Origin: CBDDIP01 sp965229005
GTDB lineage: Bacteria > Actinomycetota > Acidimicrobiia > Acidimicrobiales > Ilumatobacteraceae
Reading direction: 5' to 3'
Length of the DNA: 64,000 bases
Assembly: GCA_965229005.1 (NCBI GenBank)
Contig: CBDDIP010000002.1
Span: forward strand, 310,001 to 374,000
Shown here: positions 24,960 through 38,990 of the stretch, piece after piece
Numbering within the stretch: the stretch's first letter is position 1
Layout of the letters: each line of letters starts with the position of its first letter
Program-made: the position numbers and the translations under genes
Notes under the pieces: model-generated
The model's input: only the letters and a program-made list of their open reading frames with translations
Databases searched by the model: none
Told to the model about the DNA's origin: nothing

Positions 24960-25033
24960 TGGGGCTAGCAAGAATCGAACTTGCGACCTCATCCTTATCA
25001 GGGATGCGCTCTAACCGACTGAGCTATAGCCCC
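24960..25033 (-). tRNA. tRNA-Ile (anticodon GAT)
   Basis: A full cloverleaf on the minus strand: acceptor GGGGCTA/TAGCCCC, D arm AGCTCAGTCGGTTAGAGC, anticodon stem CATCC/GGATG around CTGATAA (anticodon GAT), and T arm with AGTTCGATTCT. Discriminator A; CCA is not encoded, unlike the tRNA-Ala in this window. It lies downstream of gyrA and the DUF3566 gene, its standard actinobacterial place. Confidence 0.95.
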
Positions 25034-25105
25034 CTACTGGGCGGAGCTGGAGGTTATCGGGCGAGCCCGCCCGTCCTCAACCGGCTTGCGGATCAACTGG
25101 CCGGA

Positions 25106-26296
25106 TCAGCTGGTCGGGCCGTCGGGCTGCGACTCGTGCGGCAGCACCGCGACCGACGTCCAACGCGAGCTGCGCTCCTGCCGAGCGACCACCTCTTCTT
25201 CGAGCACGCTGACCCGAATACCGCCGACGAGATCGGTGATCAGGTTGAACAACGTGGCCAGGAGCACGGCAAACCCGGTGAGCGCGACCACGACGAACAG
25301 CCCGGCGATCCACAGCTCGTGGAAGATCTCCCCGCCTTTGAGCTCGAACTTCTCCCAGCCGAAGCCCTCGAAGAACTTCTGCACGTTGTCGACGGTGCCG
25401 GTCGACTGCGCCACCTGCCACAGCAGCACTCCCGCCGTGAGGCACACGACGTAGAGGAAGACGTTGAAGATCAGCGCGACCTTGAACACGCTCCAGGTGT
25501 CCACATGACGGATCACCCGGGTGACGCGTCGGACGCGCGGGCGCGACCGACGGCGGACCGTCAGCGGCGGTCGCAGTGGCCGGATCGGCAACGGCAACGG
25601 ACCACTGCCGTCGAGCTGGGCGTCGAACAGCTCGACACTCGGCGCGGCGTCGGTGATCGGCACGGCGATCGTTCGTGGCGGTTGGAGCGCCTCAATGGTC
25701 GCAGGCTCGAGCGCGGGCTCGACGATGGATGGCTCGGCCCAGTCGATGTCCGGGTCGGGCAGCAACGGCGGAGGAGGGAGTTGGCGCCCGTTCGCCGGCA
25801 GCACCGCACTCGCGGCGTGGCCGTTGCCGTTGCTCGATCCACGGCCGTTGCCGTTGCCGTTCGCATGCTCGTCGACGACGTACGGCGCGGAGCGTTCGGC
25901 GTCGGGCATGGCCGGCACGATCGTCGGCAGCTCCACAGGGCCGTCATCGCGCTCGACGACATCCGGCGCGAGCAACATCGGCGTGGCGGCCCCGCGGGCC
26001 CCGTTCTGGCGTGACGCGGCACGCTTCACCGGCTGGCTCGGGCGACCTGTGCTCGTCGTGATCGCGTCGCTGGTGTCCACGGCGCCGGCGCGGCTTGCCG
26101 TCCGCGGCGCGGCGCCGGTGCTGTTGGCTCGACGAGCCGCGCCCGTACCGTTCGAGCCACTGGTGCTCTTGGCCCGGCTTGCCCCGTTGCTGGTGCCGTT
26201 GCCGTTGCCGTTGCCCTCGGCCGGGCCGTCAGCGGAGGCCGGTCGCTTCGGACGCGGCGCCGCCCGCTTCGCGGGTTTCTTGGCGCCGTTGTCCAC
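25106..26296 (-). CDS. DUF3566 membrane protein with long low-complexity N terminus
   Basis: About 396 residues. The C-terminal 125 residues are the DUF3566 domain: VTRVIRHVDTWSVFKVALIFN leading into one membrane helix, then GFGWEKFELKGGEIFHE and a second helix (LFVVVALTGFAVLLATLFNLI) with a short tail. The N-terminal two thirds are disordered, rich in Lys, Ala and Pro at first and with Gly-Asn repeats (GNGNGNGTSNG; NGNGNGRGSSNGNGH) encoded by CCGTTG-type hexamer runs. The homologous Rv0007 of M. tuberculosis sits at the same place after gyrA. The start is uncertain: GTG at 26296 lacks a clear ribosome site. Confidence 0.8.
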   Translation of the reverse strand: MDNGAKKPAKRAAPRPKRPASADGPAEGNGNGNGTSNGASRAKSTSGSNGTGAARRANSTGAAPRTASRAGAVDTSDAITTSTGRPSQPVKRAASRQNGARGAATPMLLAPDVVERDDGPVELPTIVPAMPDAERSAPYVVDEHANGNGNGRGSSNGNGHAASAVLPANGRQLPPPPLLPDPDIDWAEPSIVEPALEPATIEALQPPRTIAVPITDAAPSVELFDAQLDGSGPLPLPIRPLRPPLTVRRRSRPRVRRVTRVIRHVDTWSVFKVALIFNVFLYVVCLTAGVLLWQVAQSTGTVDNVQKFFEGFGWEKFELKGGEIFHELWIAGLFVVVALTGFAVLLATLFNLITDLVGGIRVSVLEEEVVARQERSSRWTSVAVLPHESQPDGPTS

Positions 26297-26364
26297 AGCG
26301 GAAGTGTAGAGAACGACGTTCTTGATTGTGGGTCGCTCCGCGCGCACGGTCAACCAGCCCCTGC

Positions 26365-26712
26365 TCACGGGCTTGCCGAGGCAGCCGCGCGGGCCGTCTC
26401 GGCGGCGTACTTCACGACGACGACGATCGTGCTGCCGTCGTCGATGTAGTCGACGAGCTCGGCACCGTTGCGGGCGGCCATCGCCGCTGCCGCCGATCGT
26501 CCGGCCCCGGAGCCGCCATCCGCCACCGAGACAGCGGCGGCCAATGCGGCCGCGTCTGCCGCTGCCTGAGCGTGCTGGTCGGCCACCACCCGCGAGGCGA
26601 GGTGGGCCGCACCGACCAGCACGAGCACGGCAACCACCACCACCATCAGCGCGGCGAGCACCGCCTGACCGTCGTCGTCGACCTGTCTGCTGCCCACTGC
26701 CGGATCGCGCAC
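26365..26712 (-). CDS. Small TadE/pseudopilin-like secreted protein
   Basis: 115 residues. A short polar head ending DDDGQAVLAALM is followed by one strongly hydrophobic segment (VVVVAVLVLVGAAHLA) and an Ala-rich part, RVVADQHAQAAADAAALAAA. This matches the TadE-like helicase/secretion-neighbourhood proteins (Rv3654c type) of actinobacteria. GTG at 26712 has AGGTGG just upstream. No tad or secretion genes surround it here, so its partner system must be elsewhere or it is an orphan. It lies between gyrA and the DUF3566 gene on the same strand. Confidence 0.65.
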   Translation of the reverse strand: MRDPAVGSRQVDDDGQAVLAALMVVVVAVLVLVGAAHLASRVVADQHAQAAADAAALAAAVSVADGGSGAGRSAAAAMAARNGAELVDYIDDGSTIVVVVKYAAETARAAASASP

Positions 26713-26797
26713 TGGCCACCTGCTTTCGCATGATGCGGAGACATGTGGCCGTGCGAGACGGCGAGTGCGGGGCCGTGGCCCGAGGGACCTGCCTCGA

Positions 26798-32580
<5,783 letters not shown>

Positions 32581-32725
32581 CTCGTTGCTCAGCAGGAAAA
32601 GCGGGGTTGACCTGCAGTTTTAGGAAGCGACACGACCGTCGGGCCTGCGCCCACCGACGGTCCTCGCGAGTGGTCCCAGTCTACCCGCCAGGGGGCCCCG
32701 AACTGCGGAGGGTCGAGCCGTCGCG

Positions 32726-32839
32726 CCACCGCGAAACGCCCCGTTCGTGAGCCTCGTCCACCGCAGCGGTGGCTGAACCTCACGGATGCCCGGATCCGTG
32801 AGGTTCAACGACCTTCGCGGTGGTCGGAGCTCACGAACG
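32726..32839. repeat. Interlocked inverted repeats upstream of gyrB
   Basis: The 280-bp gene-free stretch between dciA and gyrB (32581-32860) contains four inverted repeats. A perfect 14-bp hairpin has arms 32774-32787 (TGAACCTCACGGAT) and 32794-32807 around a 6-base loop. A 15-bp palindrome CCACCGCAGCGGTGG is at 32758-32772. CCACCGCGAA at 32726-32735 is answered by TTCGCGGTGG at 32814-32823, and CGTTCGTGAGC at 32742-32752 by GCTCACGAACG at 32829-32839. The last two pairs cross rather than nest, so alternative folds exclude one another. No T-run follows. A regulatory role in gyrB expression or in ending dciA transcription is inferred. Confidence 0.6.
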
Positions 32840-32860
32840 AACGCCGATCCCAAGGCCCGC

Positions 32861-33181
32861 TCAACGGCGGCGGACTCGCACCTCGATCGCGGTGATCTCG
32901 GCGCCGGCGACTTCCAGCAGGCGCTCACGCATCGTGCGCTCGAGGAAGCGGAGCTGGGTGGCCCACGCCGGATCGTCGACCTCGACGACGAGGTTGGTGC
33001 CCTGCAGCTTCACCGGCTGGACGTGCGCTGCGACGGCAGCACCGACGGCCTGCTCCCAGAGGCCGAACACGTCACCCATCACCGCAGCAGTCGCTTGCGG
33101 TCCACTCGGCGCATCGGGCGGACGTAGCGAACGCAGCACGGCGCTGAGGCTGTCGCTCAACGGCACCGGCTCACGGCTCAC
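32861..33181 (-). CDS. dciA: DciA-like helicase-loading factor (DUF721)
   Basis: 106 residues with the DUF721 pattern: LSAVLRSLRPP near the N terminus, VFGLWEQAVGAAVAAHVQPVKLQGTNLVVEVDDPAWATQLRFLERTM in segments covering 39-85 and a short basic end. DciA loads the replicative helicase DnaB in bacteria lacking DnaC or DnaI, and the gene sits in the usual place between recF and gyrB. GTG at 33181 overlaps the recF stop (GTGA). Confidence 0.88.
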   Translation of the reverse strand: MSREPVPLSDSLSAVLRSLRPPDAPSGPQATAAVMGDVFGLWEQAVGAAVAAHVQPVKLQGTNLVVEVDDPAWATQLRFLERTMRERLLEVAGAEITAIEVRVRRR

Positions 33182-34269
33182 GCGACGACCGTACCTGCCT
33201 GGATGCGCAGCACGGCATCGGGGTGGGCGGCCTCCGGCAACGGACCAGCGGTGGTGATCACGACCTGGCCGACCGGCAGGTGGTGCAGCAACGCAGCGGC
33301 GCGGATCGGGTCGAGCTCGCTGAGCACGTCGTCGAGCACCAGCACCGGCGCGCTGCCCTCCTTGTCGGCGACCATCCGGTGCGCGCCGAGGCGCAGCGCC
33401 AAGGCCAGCGTGCGCTGCTCGCCCTGCGATGCGTGGGTGCGCGCCGGCATGCCGCTGATGCTCAGCTCCAGCTCGTCGCGATGCGGGCCGACGGTCGACA
33501 CGCCTCGGCGCAGGTCATCGGCACGAGATGCTGCCAGCGCCGCGCCCAAGCCGGTCTGGCGCCACGCCGGCTCGTAACGCAGCTCGACAGCGGTCGGCCG
33601 ATCGGCGAGCTGTTCATAGGCCTCGCCGACCATCGGTGTCAGCCGGGCGACGAGCACCGCGCGAGCGTGTCCGAAGCGGTCGCCGAGGTCTGCCATCTTG
33701 GCGTCCCACACGTCGAGGGTCAGCTCACGATCGGCGTCGAGTCGCCCGCCGGCCTGCTTGAGCCCATTTTTCAACAGGGTGTTTCGCTGTTTGAGCACGC
33801 GATCCAGCTCGAGCCGCATCGCGTCGTACTTCAACGCCAGCGACACCAGTGTGTCGTCGAGGAAGCCGCGCCGCGCCGACGGCGAGCCCTTGATCATCTC
33901 CAGGTCGTCAGGTGAGAACACCGTCACCCGCATCACACCGAGCAGCTCGCGCGACCGACCCAGCCGCTGCCGGTTGACCTGCACCCGGTTGCGACCGGTG
34001 CGCGACAGTTCGAGCTCCACCTGCAGCTCACGACCGTCGTCGTGGACCACGATCGCCCGCACGATCGCTGCGTCGGCGCCGGTGCGGATCAACGCTTCGG
34101 TGGGCGCTCCACGAAAGCTGCTCAGCGACGACAGGTAGGCCAGGGACTCGGCCAGGTTGGTCTTGCCCTGGCCGTTGAGGCCGACCACGGCGGTGACCCC
34201 GGGCTGCAGCTCGAACGTCGCACTCTCGTAGTTGCGGAAGTCGACGAGCTCCAGCGACCGGACGATCAC
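33178..34269 (-). CDS. recF: DNA repair ATPase RecF
   Basis: 363 residues. SMC-like ATPase with Walker A VGLNGQGKTNLAE (about 31-43), signature region HASQGEQRTLALALRLGA (about 284-301) and Walker B VLVLDDVLSELD. RecF helps load RecA at single-strand gaps behind the replication fork. GTG at 34269 overlaps the dnaN stop (GTGA), and the gene's own stop overlaps dciA, making dnaN-recF-dciA a translationally linked chain. Confidence 0.95.
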   Translation of the reverse strand: MIVRSLELVDFRNYESATFELQPGVTAVVGLNGQGKTNLAESLAYLSSLSSFRGAPTEALIRTGADAAIVRAIVVHDDGRELQVELELSRTGRNRVQVNRQRLGRSRELLGVMRVTVFSPDDLEMIKGSPSARRGFLDDTLVSLALKYDAMRLELDRVLKQRNTLLKNGLKQAGGRLDADRELTLDVWDAKMADLGDRFGHARAVLVARLTPMVGEAYEQLADRPTAVELRYEPAWRQTGLGAALAASRADDLRRGVSTVGPHRDELELSISGMPARTHASQGEQRTLALALRLGAHRMVADKEGSAPVLVLDDVLSELDPIRAAALLHHLPVGQVVITTAGPLPEAAHPDAVLRIQAGTVVA

Positions 34270-35360
34270 GGCACGCGGACGGGCATCAACAAGTACAGGT
34301 AGTCGTCGTGGCCGACGCCACGGACCACGGCCGGCTTCAGCGCGTCGAGGGTGGACAGCGTGATCGAGTCGCCGACGCAGGCCTCGACGCCGGCAGCCAG
34401 GTAGTCCGGGTTGAAGGCAACGGTGAGCTCGGTGCCCTCGTACGTGGCATCCAGCTCCTCCGACGCGTTGCCGACGTCCTGCGTGATCGCGGTGAGCCGC
34501 AGCGTGTCGCCGCCGAGCTGCAGGCGCACCGGGGTGGCATCGCGGGCCAGGATCTTGACGCGCCGGATGGCCTCGAGCAGCGGCTCGCGCTCGACGGTCA
34601 ACGTGTTCGGGTGACTGGCCGGGATGAGCTGGCGGTAGTTGGGGAATTCACCCTCGATCAGGCGTGTGCTGAGGCGCGTCCCGCCGACTTCGAACGTGGC
34701 GTCGCGGTCGCCGAGGCGCATCGTCAGCTCGTCGCCGCCACCCACCAGACGGGCGAGCTCGTTGAGCGCGCGCCCGGGGACGAGCACCTTCTGATCGTGC
34801 CCGAGCACCTGCTGACCAGGCAGATCGCGCACCGCGAGGCGGTAGGAGTCGGTGGCCACCATGCGCAGACCCTCGGCCTCGGCGGCCAGGAGCACACCGG
34901 TGAGGATCGGCCGAGCCTCGTCCGTGCTGGCGGCGCGAACCACCTGGCGAAGGGCCTCGCCGAAGGCGGCGGCCGGCAGCGTGACCGACGACGTCGTGGG
35001 AACGGCCAGCTTCGGGTAGTCGTCGAGCGACAGCGGACGCACGCTGAACTGGGAACGACCGCCGCTGATGCTGACGTCGTCGTCGTCGACCGAGACCTCG
35101 ACCTTGCCGGCGCCCAGCGAACGAACGATGTCGCTGGCCAGCCGAGCCGGCAGCACGACGCCGCCGTCACGGTCGCCGCCCACGGTGACGGACAGCTGGA
35201 TCGTCAGATCGAGATCGGTACCGGTGACCGTCAACTGATCGCCGGACAGCTCGAGCCGCAGACCGGACAGCACCGGGAGCGCGCCCGTACGACCGGTGGC
35301 GGCGCGCCCCGCGGTGGCGAGTGCTTCGGCCAGTGCTTCTCGTTCGCAACGGAACTTCAC
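34266..35360 (-). CDS. dnaN: DNA polymerase III sliding clamp (beta subunit)
   Basis: 364 residues, three clamp domains. Typical features are MKFRCEREALAEALATAGRA at the start, RPILTGVLLAAEAEGLRMVATDSYRLA in the middle domain and the C-terminal YLLMPVRVP, the conserved end that contributes to the partner-binding cleft. Two clamps form the ring that tethers the replicative polymerase. GTG start at 35360, directly beside the origin spacer. Confidence 0.97.
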   Translation of the reverse strand: MKFRCEREALAEALATAGRAATGRTGALPVLSGLRLELSGDQLTVTGTDLDLTIQLSVTVGGDRDGGVVLPARLASDIVRSLGAGKVEVSVDDDDVSISGGRSQFSVRPLSLDDYPKLAVPTTSSVTLPAAAFGEALRQVVRAASTDEARPILTGVLLAAEAEGLRMVATDSYRLAVRDLPGQQVLGHDQKVLVPGRALNELARLVGGGDELTMRLGDRDATFEVGGTRLSTRLIEGEFPNYRQLIPASHPNTLTVEREPLLEAIRRVKILARDATPVRLQLGGDTLRLTAITQDVGNASEELDATYEGTELTVAFNPDYLAAGVEACVGDSITLSTLDALKPAVVRGVGHDDYLYLLMPVRVP

Positions 35361-35613
35361 AGGGCTGCCTTTCTCAACATGCAGTTTTGAATTGAACTAA
35401 TAGAGGTAATAAGGGCTGTGGACTGTGCACAACTCGTCGATCGGCCAGCGTAGGTGCCCGATCCGCGTGCACACCGGTTTCCCCGGCCGTGCACAGGCAG
35501 GAAATGACGCGCGTGTGCTTCGGTGGATGACGGAGTGGTTGTCCCCGTGTCGCGCCCAAGCGTCCACACGCCGTCCACATGGGCGCGCGCGCCCCTGATC
35601 GGGTGGATGCGGT
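35361..35613. other. Probable oriC (dnaA-dnaN spacer)
   Basis: 253 bp between dnaN and dnaA, the usual place of oriC in actinobacteria. Close matches to the DnaA box TTGTCCACA are at 35417-35425 (7/9, reverse), 35424-35432 (8/9, reverse), 35539-35547 (7/9), 35560-35568 (7/9) and 35571-35579 (7/9). A markedly AT-rich stretch at about 35384-35411 (TTTTGAATTGAACTAATAG and beyond), striking in this GC-rich DNA, is a candidate unwinding element. No open frame is supported. Boxes are degenerate, so the exact initiation site needs proof. Confidence 0.75.
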
Positions 35614-36975
35614 TCATGCTTTCTTGAGCCGCTGGACGAGATCGGTGACCTGGTCGTAGATCTGCTTGCGTTCCTTCATCAGCCGCTGGATCTTGTCGAC
35701 GGCGTGGATCACCGTGGTGTGGTCGCGCCCACCGAACAGGCGGGCGATGGCCGGGTACGACAGATCCGTGAGCTCGCGGAACACGTACATCGCCGTCTGG
35801 CGGGCCGTGACCAGTGGGCGCTGCCGGCTCTTGCCGCGCAGCGCGTCGACGCTGTAACCGAGGATGACGGCGATCTCGCTGAGCAGCTCGTCGTCGGTGC
35901 GCGGCTTGACGAAGGTGTCGGTGAGCAGGTCGCTGAGCAGTGCCTCGGCCATGTGCGTGCTGATCGGCACGTGGTTCAAGCTGGCGTAGGCAGTGACGCG
36001 GATCAGGGCCCCTTCCAGCTCACGGATGTTGGTGGTGATCCGCGAGGCGATGAACTCGAGCGTCTCCGACGGCACCGGGCTGTTGTCGCGCTCGGCCTTG
36101 TTGCGCAAGATGGCCAGGCGGGTCTCCAGGTCGGGCGGCTGGATGTCGGTGATCAGGCCCCACTTGAACCGGCCGCGCAGCCGCTCTTCCAGGGTCGGGA
36201 TCGCGTCGGGCATCCGGTCGGAGGAGATGACGATCTGCTTGTTGGCGCCGTGCAACGAGTTGAACGTGTGGAAGAACTCCTCCTGGAGCCCTTCCTTGCC
36301 TTCCATGAACTGGATGTCGTCGATCAGCAGCACGTCGATGTCGCGGTAGCGGCGCTTGAAGTTGGCGATGGTGTTGGTGCGGATGCCGTCGACGTACTCG
36401 TTGAGGAAGGTCTCGGTGCTGACGTAGCGCACCGTGTCGTGCTGGTAGTGGTGGTGCACGTAGTGGCCGATGGCGTGCAGCAGGTGGGTCTTGCCCAAGC
36501 CGGCGGCGCCGTAGATGAACAGCGGGTTGTAGGAACGTCCCGGCGTCTCGGCCACCCGGAGCGCGGCAGCAAGCGCGAACTGGTTGCTGGCGCCCTTCAC
36601 GAACGTCTCGAACGTGTACCGCGGGTTCATGCCGGCGGCTTCGCTCGGCCCGTTGACGTTCAGCGGCTCGCTGCTGACCTGCTTGTCTCGCGGCGCCTCG
36701 TTCCCGTAGTCGTCGACGAAACCCTCGTTGAGCTGCACCTCGACCACGAACTGGCGGTTGCTGGCGCCGATCTCCTCCAGCGCGTCACGCACCAGCGGGA
36801 GGTAGCGCGACAGGATCTTGTCGCGCACCGGGCCGTTCGGGGCGCTCACGCGGACGATGGATGGATCGCTGTCGAGCGCCACCACATCTTGGAACGTCGA
36901 GAACCAGACCGCCTCGGACACCTGTGCCCTGAGGAGCTGGGCAACGGCTGTCCACAACTGATCGTGGTCGCTCAC
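35614..36975 (-). CDS. dnaA: Chromosomal replication initiator DnaA
   Basis: 453 residues. Domain I is followed by a short linker (about 85-115). The AAA+ domain begins NPRYTFETFVKGASN with Walker A GAAGLGKTHLLHA (about 154-166) and Walker B VLLIDDIQFMEGKEG. The C-terminal DNA-binding helix-turn-helix shows the DnaA signature GGRDHTTVIHAVDKI near 418-432. Binds DnaA boxes and melts oriC. The ATG at 36975 is followed upstream by a cluster of boxes that suggests autoregulation. Confidence 0.97.
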   Translation of the reverse strand: MSDHDQLWTAVAQLLRAQVSEAVWFSTFQDVVALDSDPSIVRVSAPNGPVRDKILSRYLPLVRDALEEIGASNRQFVVEVQLNEGFVDDYGNEAPRDKQVSSEPLNVNGPSEAAGMNPRYTFETFVKGASNQFALAAALRVAETPGRSYNPLFIYGAAGLGKTHLLHAIGHYVHHHYQHDTVRYVSTETFLNEYVDGIRTNTIANFKRRYRDIDVLLIDDIQFMEGKEGLQEEFFHTFNSLHGANKQIVISSDRMPDAIPTLEERLRGRFKWGLITDIQPPDLETRLAILRNKAERDNSPVPSETLEFIASRITTNIRELEGALIRVTAYASLNHVPISTHMAEALLSDLLTDTFVKPRTDDELLSEIAVILGYSVDALRGKSRQRPLVTARQTAMYVFRELTDLSYPAIARLFGGRDHTTVIHAVDKIQRLMKERKQIYDQVTDLVQRLKKA

Positions 36976-37035
36976 CTGCCACTCCTCTCTGAGTCCGTTC
37001 GTCCGTCCACATGTTTGTCCACACCATGTGGATAG
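36948..37035. promoter_or_regulatory. DnaA-box cluster upstream of dnaA
   Basis: A perfect TTGTCCACA lies at 37015-37023, with an inverted CTATCCACA (8/9) at 37027-37035. CCGTCCACA (7/9) is at 37003-37011 and CTGTCCACA (8/9) at 36948-36956, just inside the dnaA coding region. The rest of the 276-bp space up to rpmH (36976-37251) holds no gene and must contain divergent promoters for dnaA and rpmH. These boxes probably mediate DnaA autoregulation, or are part of the origin. Confidence 0.65.
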
Positions 37036-37251
37036 TGCAAGACGGCGGAGCCTGGCAGGCTAGCAGACGGGTTCCAGGCGGCGATCCGGCGCGATCGGAG
37101 CCCGCGGACGCCCTGGTTGTCAGTCGCCGGGGGGAAGCTCTAGCCTTGTCCGGTCTGGCGTGTGCCGGTCGCGCCGTTTCGTGCGCCCACACACCCTGTC
37201 GCCTTTTCAGTTTGTCGTCCCCGTGTTGTCGTCCCATTGATGGAGGGCTGC

Positions 37252-37386
37252 GTGAAGCGCACCTACCAACCGAACACCCGTCGCCGTGCCAAGAAGCACG
37301 GCTTTCGCGCCCGCATGAGCACTCGCGCCGGCCGGGCCGTGCTGAAGGCACGCCGGACCAAGGGCCGCGCCCGACTGTCGGCTTGA
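37252..37386 (+). CDS. rpmH: 50S ribosomal protein bL34
   Basis: 44 residues, MKRTYQPNTRRRAKKHGFR at the N terminus with the invariant TYQPN and RAKKHGFRARM segments. It is a rigid component of the large subunit near the exit region. GTG at 37252 is preceded by TGGAGGG. It leads the rightward rpmH-rnpA-yidD-yidC-jag-rsmG operon. Confidence 0.97.
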   Translation: MKRTYQPNTRRRAKKHGFRARMSTRAGRAVLKARRTKGRARLSA

Positions 37387-37715
37387 TCTGGCGCATCCGG
37401 GAACGCAGCGCTTTCTCACGCCTCTCGCGTGAGGGTCGCCGCACCCGGGCTGGAGTCGTCTGGTGCACGTACGTTCTCGATCCACTCGCCACGCCGCCGC
37501 GCGTCGCGTACGCACTCGGCCGTGCTGTGGGCACGGCGGTCGTTCGCAACCGCCTGCGTCGTCAGCTCCGGGTGTTGATCCGAGCGCAGACCAACGATGG
37601 ACAGCAGCTCCCGGCGGGGTGGTACCTGTTCGGCGTGCGTCCGGGCACCGCGTCACCGTCGTTCGACGAACTGACGTTCGACCTGCAGCGGGTTCTCGAC
37701 CGCATTCGCGGCTGA
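37383..37715 (+). CDS. rnpA: Ribonuclease P protein component
   Basis: 110 residues. RIRERSAFSRLSREGRR at the N terminus and the RNR motif in GTAVVRNRLRRQLRVL (about 48-63) are the family's RNA-binding hallmarks. It assists the RNase P RNA in 5' maturation of tRNAs. The best start is TTG at 37383, overlapping the rpmH stop as TTGA and placing the protein one residue before the conserved region. It ends in a CTGA overlap with yidD. Confidence 0.92.
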   Translation: MIWRIRERSAFSRLSREGRRTRAGVVWCTYVLDPLATPPRVAYALGRAVGTAVVRNRLRRQLRVLIRAQTNDGQQLPAGWYLFGVRPGTASPSFDELTFDLQRVLDRIRG

Positions 37716-37948
37716 TCCGTCTGGTCACCTTCTACCAGCGTGCAGTGGACGGGCGCCCGTCTCCCTGCCGGTTCACCCCGTCCTGCTCGGCGTACGCGAT
37801 CGAGGCGCTGCACACCCACGGCACCTGGCGCGGTGCGTGGCTGACGGTTCGTCGCCTTCTGCGCTGTCGCCCCTTCGGTCCCTCCGGCTTCGATCCCGTG
37901 CCGGAGCGACGCTCCCCTGCTCTTCGACAAAAGAGGTACGCCGCATGA
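37712..37948 (+). CDS. yidD: Membrane protein insertion efficiency factor YidD
   Basis: 78 residues if translated from CTG at 37712. LIRLVTFYQRAVDGRP is followed by the signature CRFTPSCSAYAIEALHTHG and RRLLRCRPFGPSGFDPVPE; three conserved Cys are present. The protein helps YidC insert membrane proteins. Family members begin just before the LIRxYQ motif, which is here exactly at CTG, overlapping the rnpA stop (CTGA). No ATG, GTG or TTG near this position is in frame, so a CTG start is likely; otherwise a much longer, unparalleled N terminus would be needed. Its stop overlaps yidC (ATGA). Confidence 0.88.
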   Translation: MIRLVTFYQRAVDGRPSPCRFTPSCSAYAIEALHTHGTWRGAWLTVRRLLRCRPFGPSGFDPVPERRSPALRQKRYAA

Positions 37949-38979
37949 TCGCCGGCCTGTTCGAGTTCACCGCCAAGCCCCTCGAGTGGTTCTACGCGCT
38001 CACCGAGAACTACATCCTCGCCATCTCGATGATGGCCCTCGTGGTCATGTTGATCACCGCTCCCCTCGTGCTCAAGAGCACCAAGGGCATGCTCGAGATG
38101 CAGCGCCTCCAGCCGGAGATGCGCCGCCTGCAGAACGAACATCGCGGCGATCGCCAGAAGCTCAACGAAGAGATGATGAAGCTGTACCAGCAGCACAAGG
38201 TCAACCCGCTGGCCTCCTGCTTCCCGCTGCTGCTGCAGTTCCCGGTGTTCATCATCATGTTCCGCGTCCTGCACGGATTGACGGACAAGGACGACGGCAA
38301 GATCGGCTTCCAGCCCAAGTACGTGGCCGCGTCGTCGAAGCTGGCCAAGTCGCTCATCGGTCAGAACGAGATGCTGTCGTGGGGCCTCGACCTGGCCAAG
38401 CGTCCGTGGCAGGTCATGAGCGACTCGTTCGGCAAGGGCCTGATCTACGCACTGCTGGTCGTGGCGCTCGGTGTCCTCTACTTCGTGCAGCAGAAGATGG
38501 TCGCCGCCCGCGCCACCGTCGCCCCGACGATGTCGGCCACCCAGCAGAAGCTGATGCAGTACCTGCCGGTGGTGTTCGCCGTGTTCCTCGTCTTCTATCT
38601 CACCGGCCTGGTCATCTACTACATGGCCCAAGCGATCTTCCGCATCGGCCTGCAGGTGTACATCACCCGCAAGTTCTACAAGGGCGATGAGTCGCTCGGC
38701 CGCCAGGCGCAAGCCGCCGGCGAGCGTGCTCGTGAGTACGCCAAGGCCAACCCCAGCGCGGGTGGCGGCGGGATCTTCTCGCAGGCCAAGCGCGATCTCG
38801 GCGGGCCGAAGGGCCAGCCGGCCGGCAAGCCGGGATCGAAGCCGGTGCCCGGCGCGATCTCCAGCAAGCGGGTCACCACACCGAAGAACCGTCCGACGCC
38901 CACGGGGAAGGCCGGTCGCCCGGCTCCCACGGGCAAGGCTGCTCGCCCCGGCGCGCGGCCTCAACCGAAGAAGAAGTAG
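37945..38979 (+). CDS. yidC: Membrane protein insertase YidC
   Basis: 344 residues. The Oxa1/YidC core: WFYALTENYILAISMMALVVMLITAPL first helix with KSTKGMLEMQRLQPEMRRLQ, the cytoplasmic hairpin; NPLASCFPLLLQFPVFIIMFRVL second helix; later helices around LIYALLVVALGVLYFV and LPVVFAVFLVFYLTGLVIYYM. The C-terminal 90 residues are basic, Pro/Lys/Ala-rich, ending QPKKK, and probably contact ribosomes. No signal-type periplasmic domain, as usual for actinobacteria. Confidence 0.95.
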   Translation: MIAGLFEFTAKPLEWFYALTENYILAISMMALVVMLITAPLVLKSTKGMLEMQRLQPEMRRLQNEHRGDRQKLNEEMMKLYQQHKVNPLASCFPLLLQFPVFIIMFRVLHGLTDKDDGKIGFQPKYVAASSKLAKSLIGQNEMLSWGLDLAKRPWQVMSDSFGKGLIYALLVVALGVLYFVQQKMVAARATVAPTMSATQQKLMQYLPVVFAVFLVFYLTGLVIYYMAQAIFRIGLQVYITRKFYKGDESLGRQAQAAGERAREYAKANPSAGGGGIFSQAKRDLGGPKGQPAGKPGSKPVPGAISSKRVTTPKNRPTPTGKAGRPAPTGKAARPGARPQPKKK

Positions 38980-38990
38980 GTCTGACCGAT

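Noticed and set aside
22997..26014. A very long open frame on the plus strand across several minus-strand genes
   Set aside because: It runs antisense to well-supported genes and through tRNA-Ile, has biased Arg/His/Gln-rich composition and no domain. Such shadow frames are normal at this GC content; the same applies to long frames at 9907-11712, 26765-29143 and 30472-32610.
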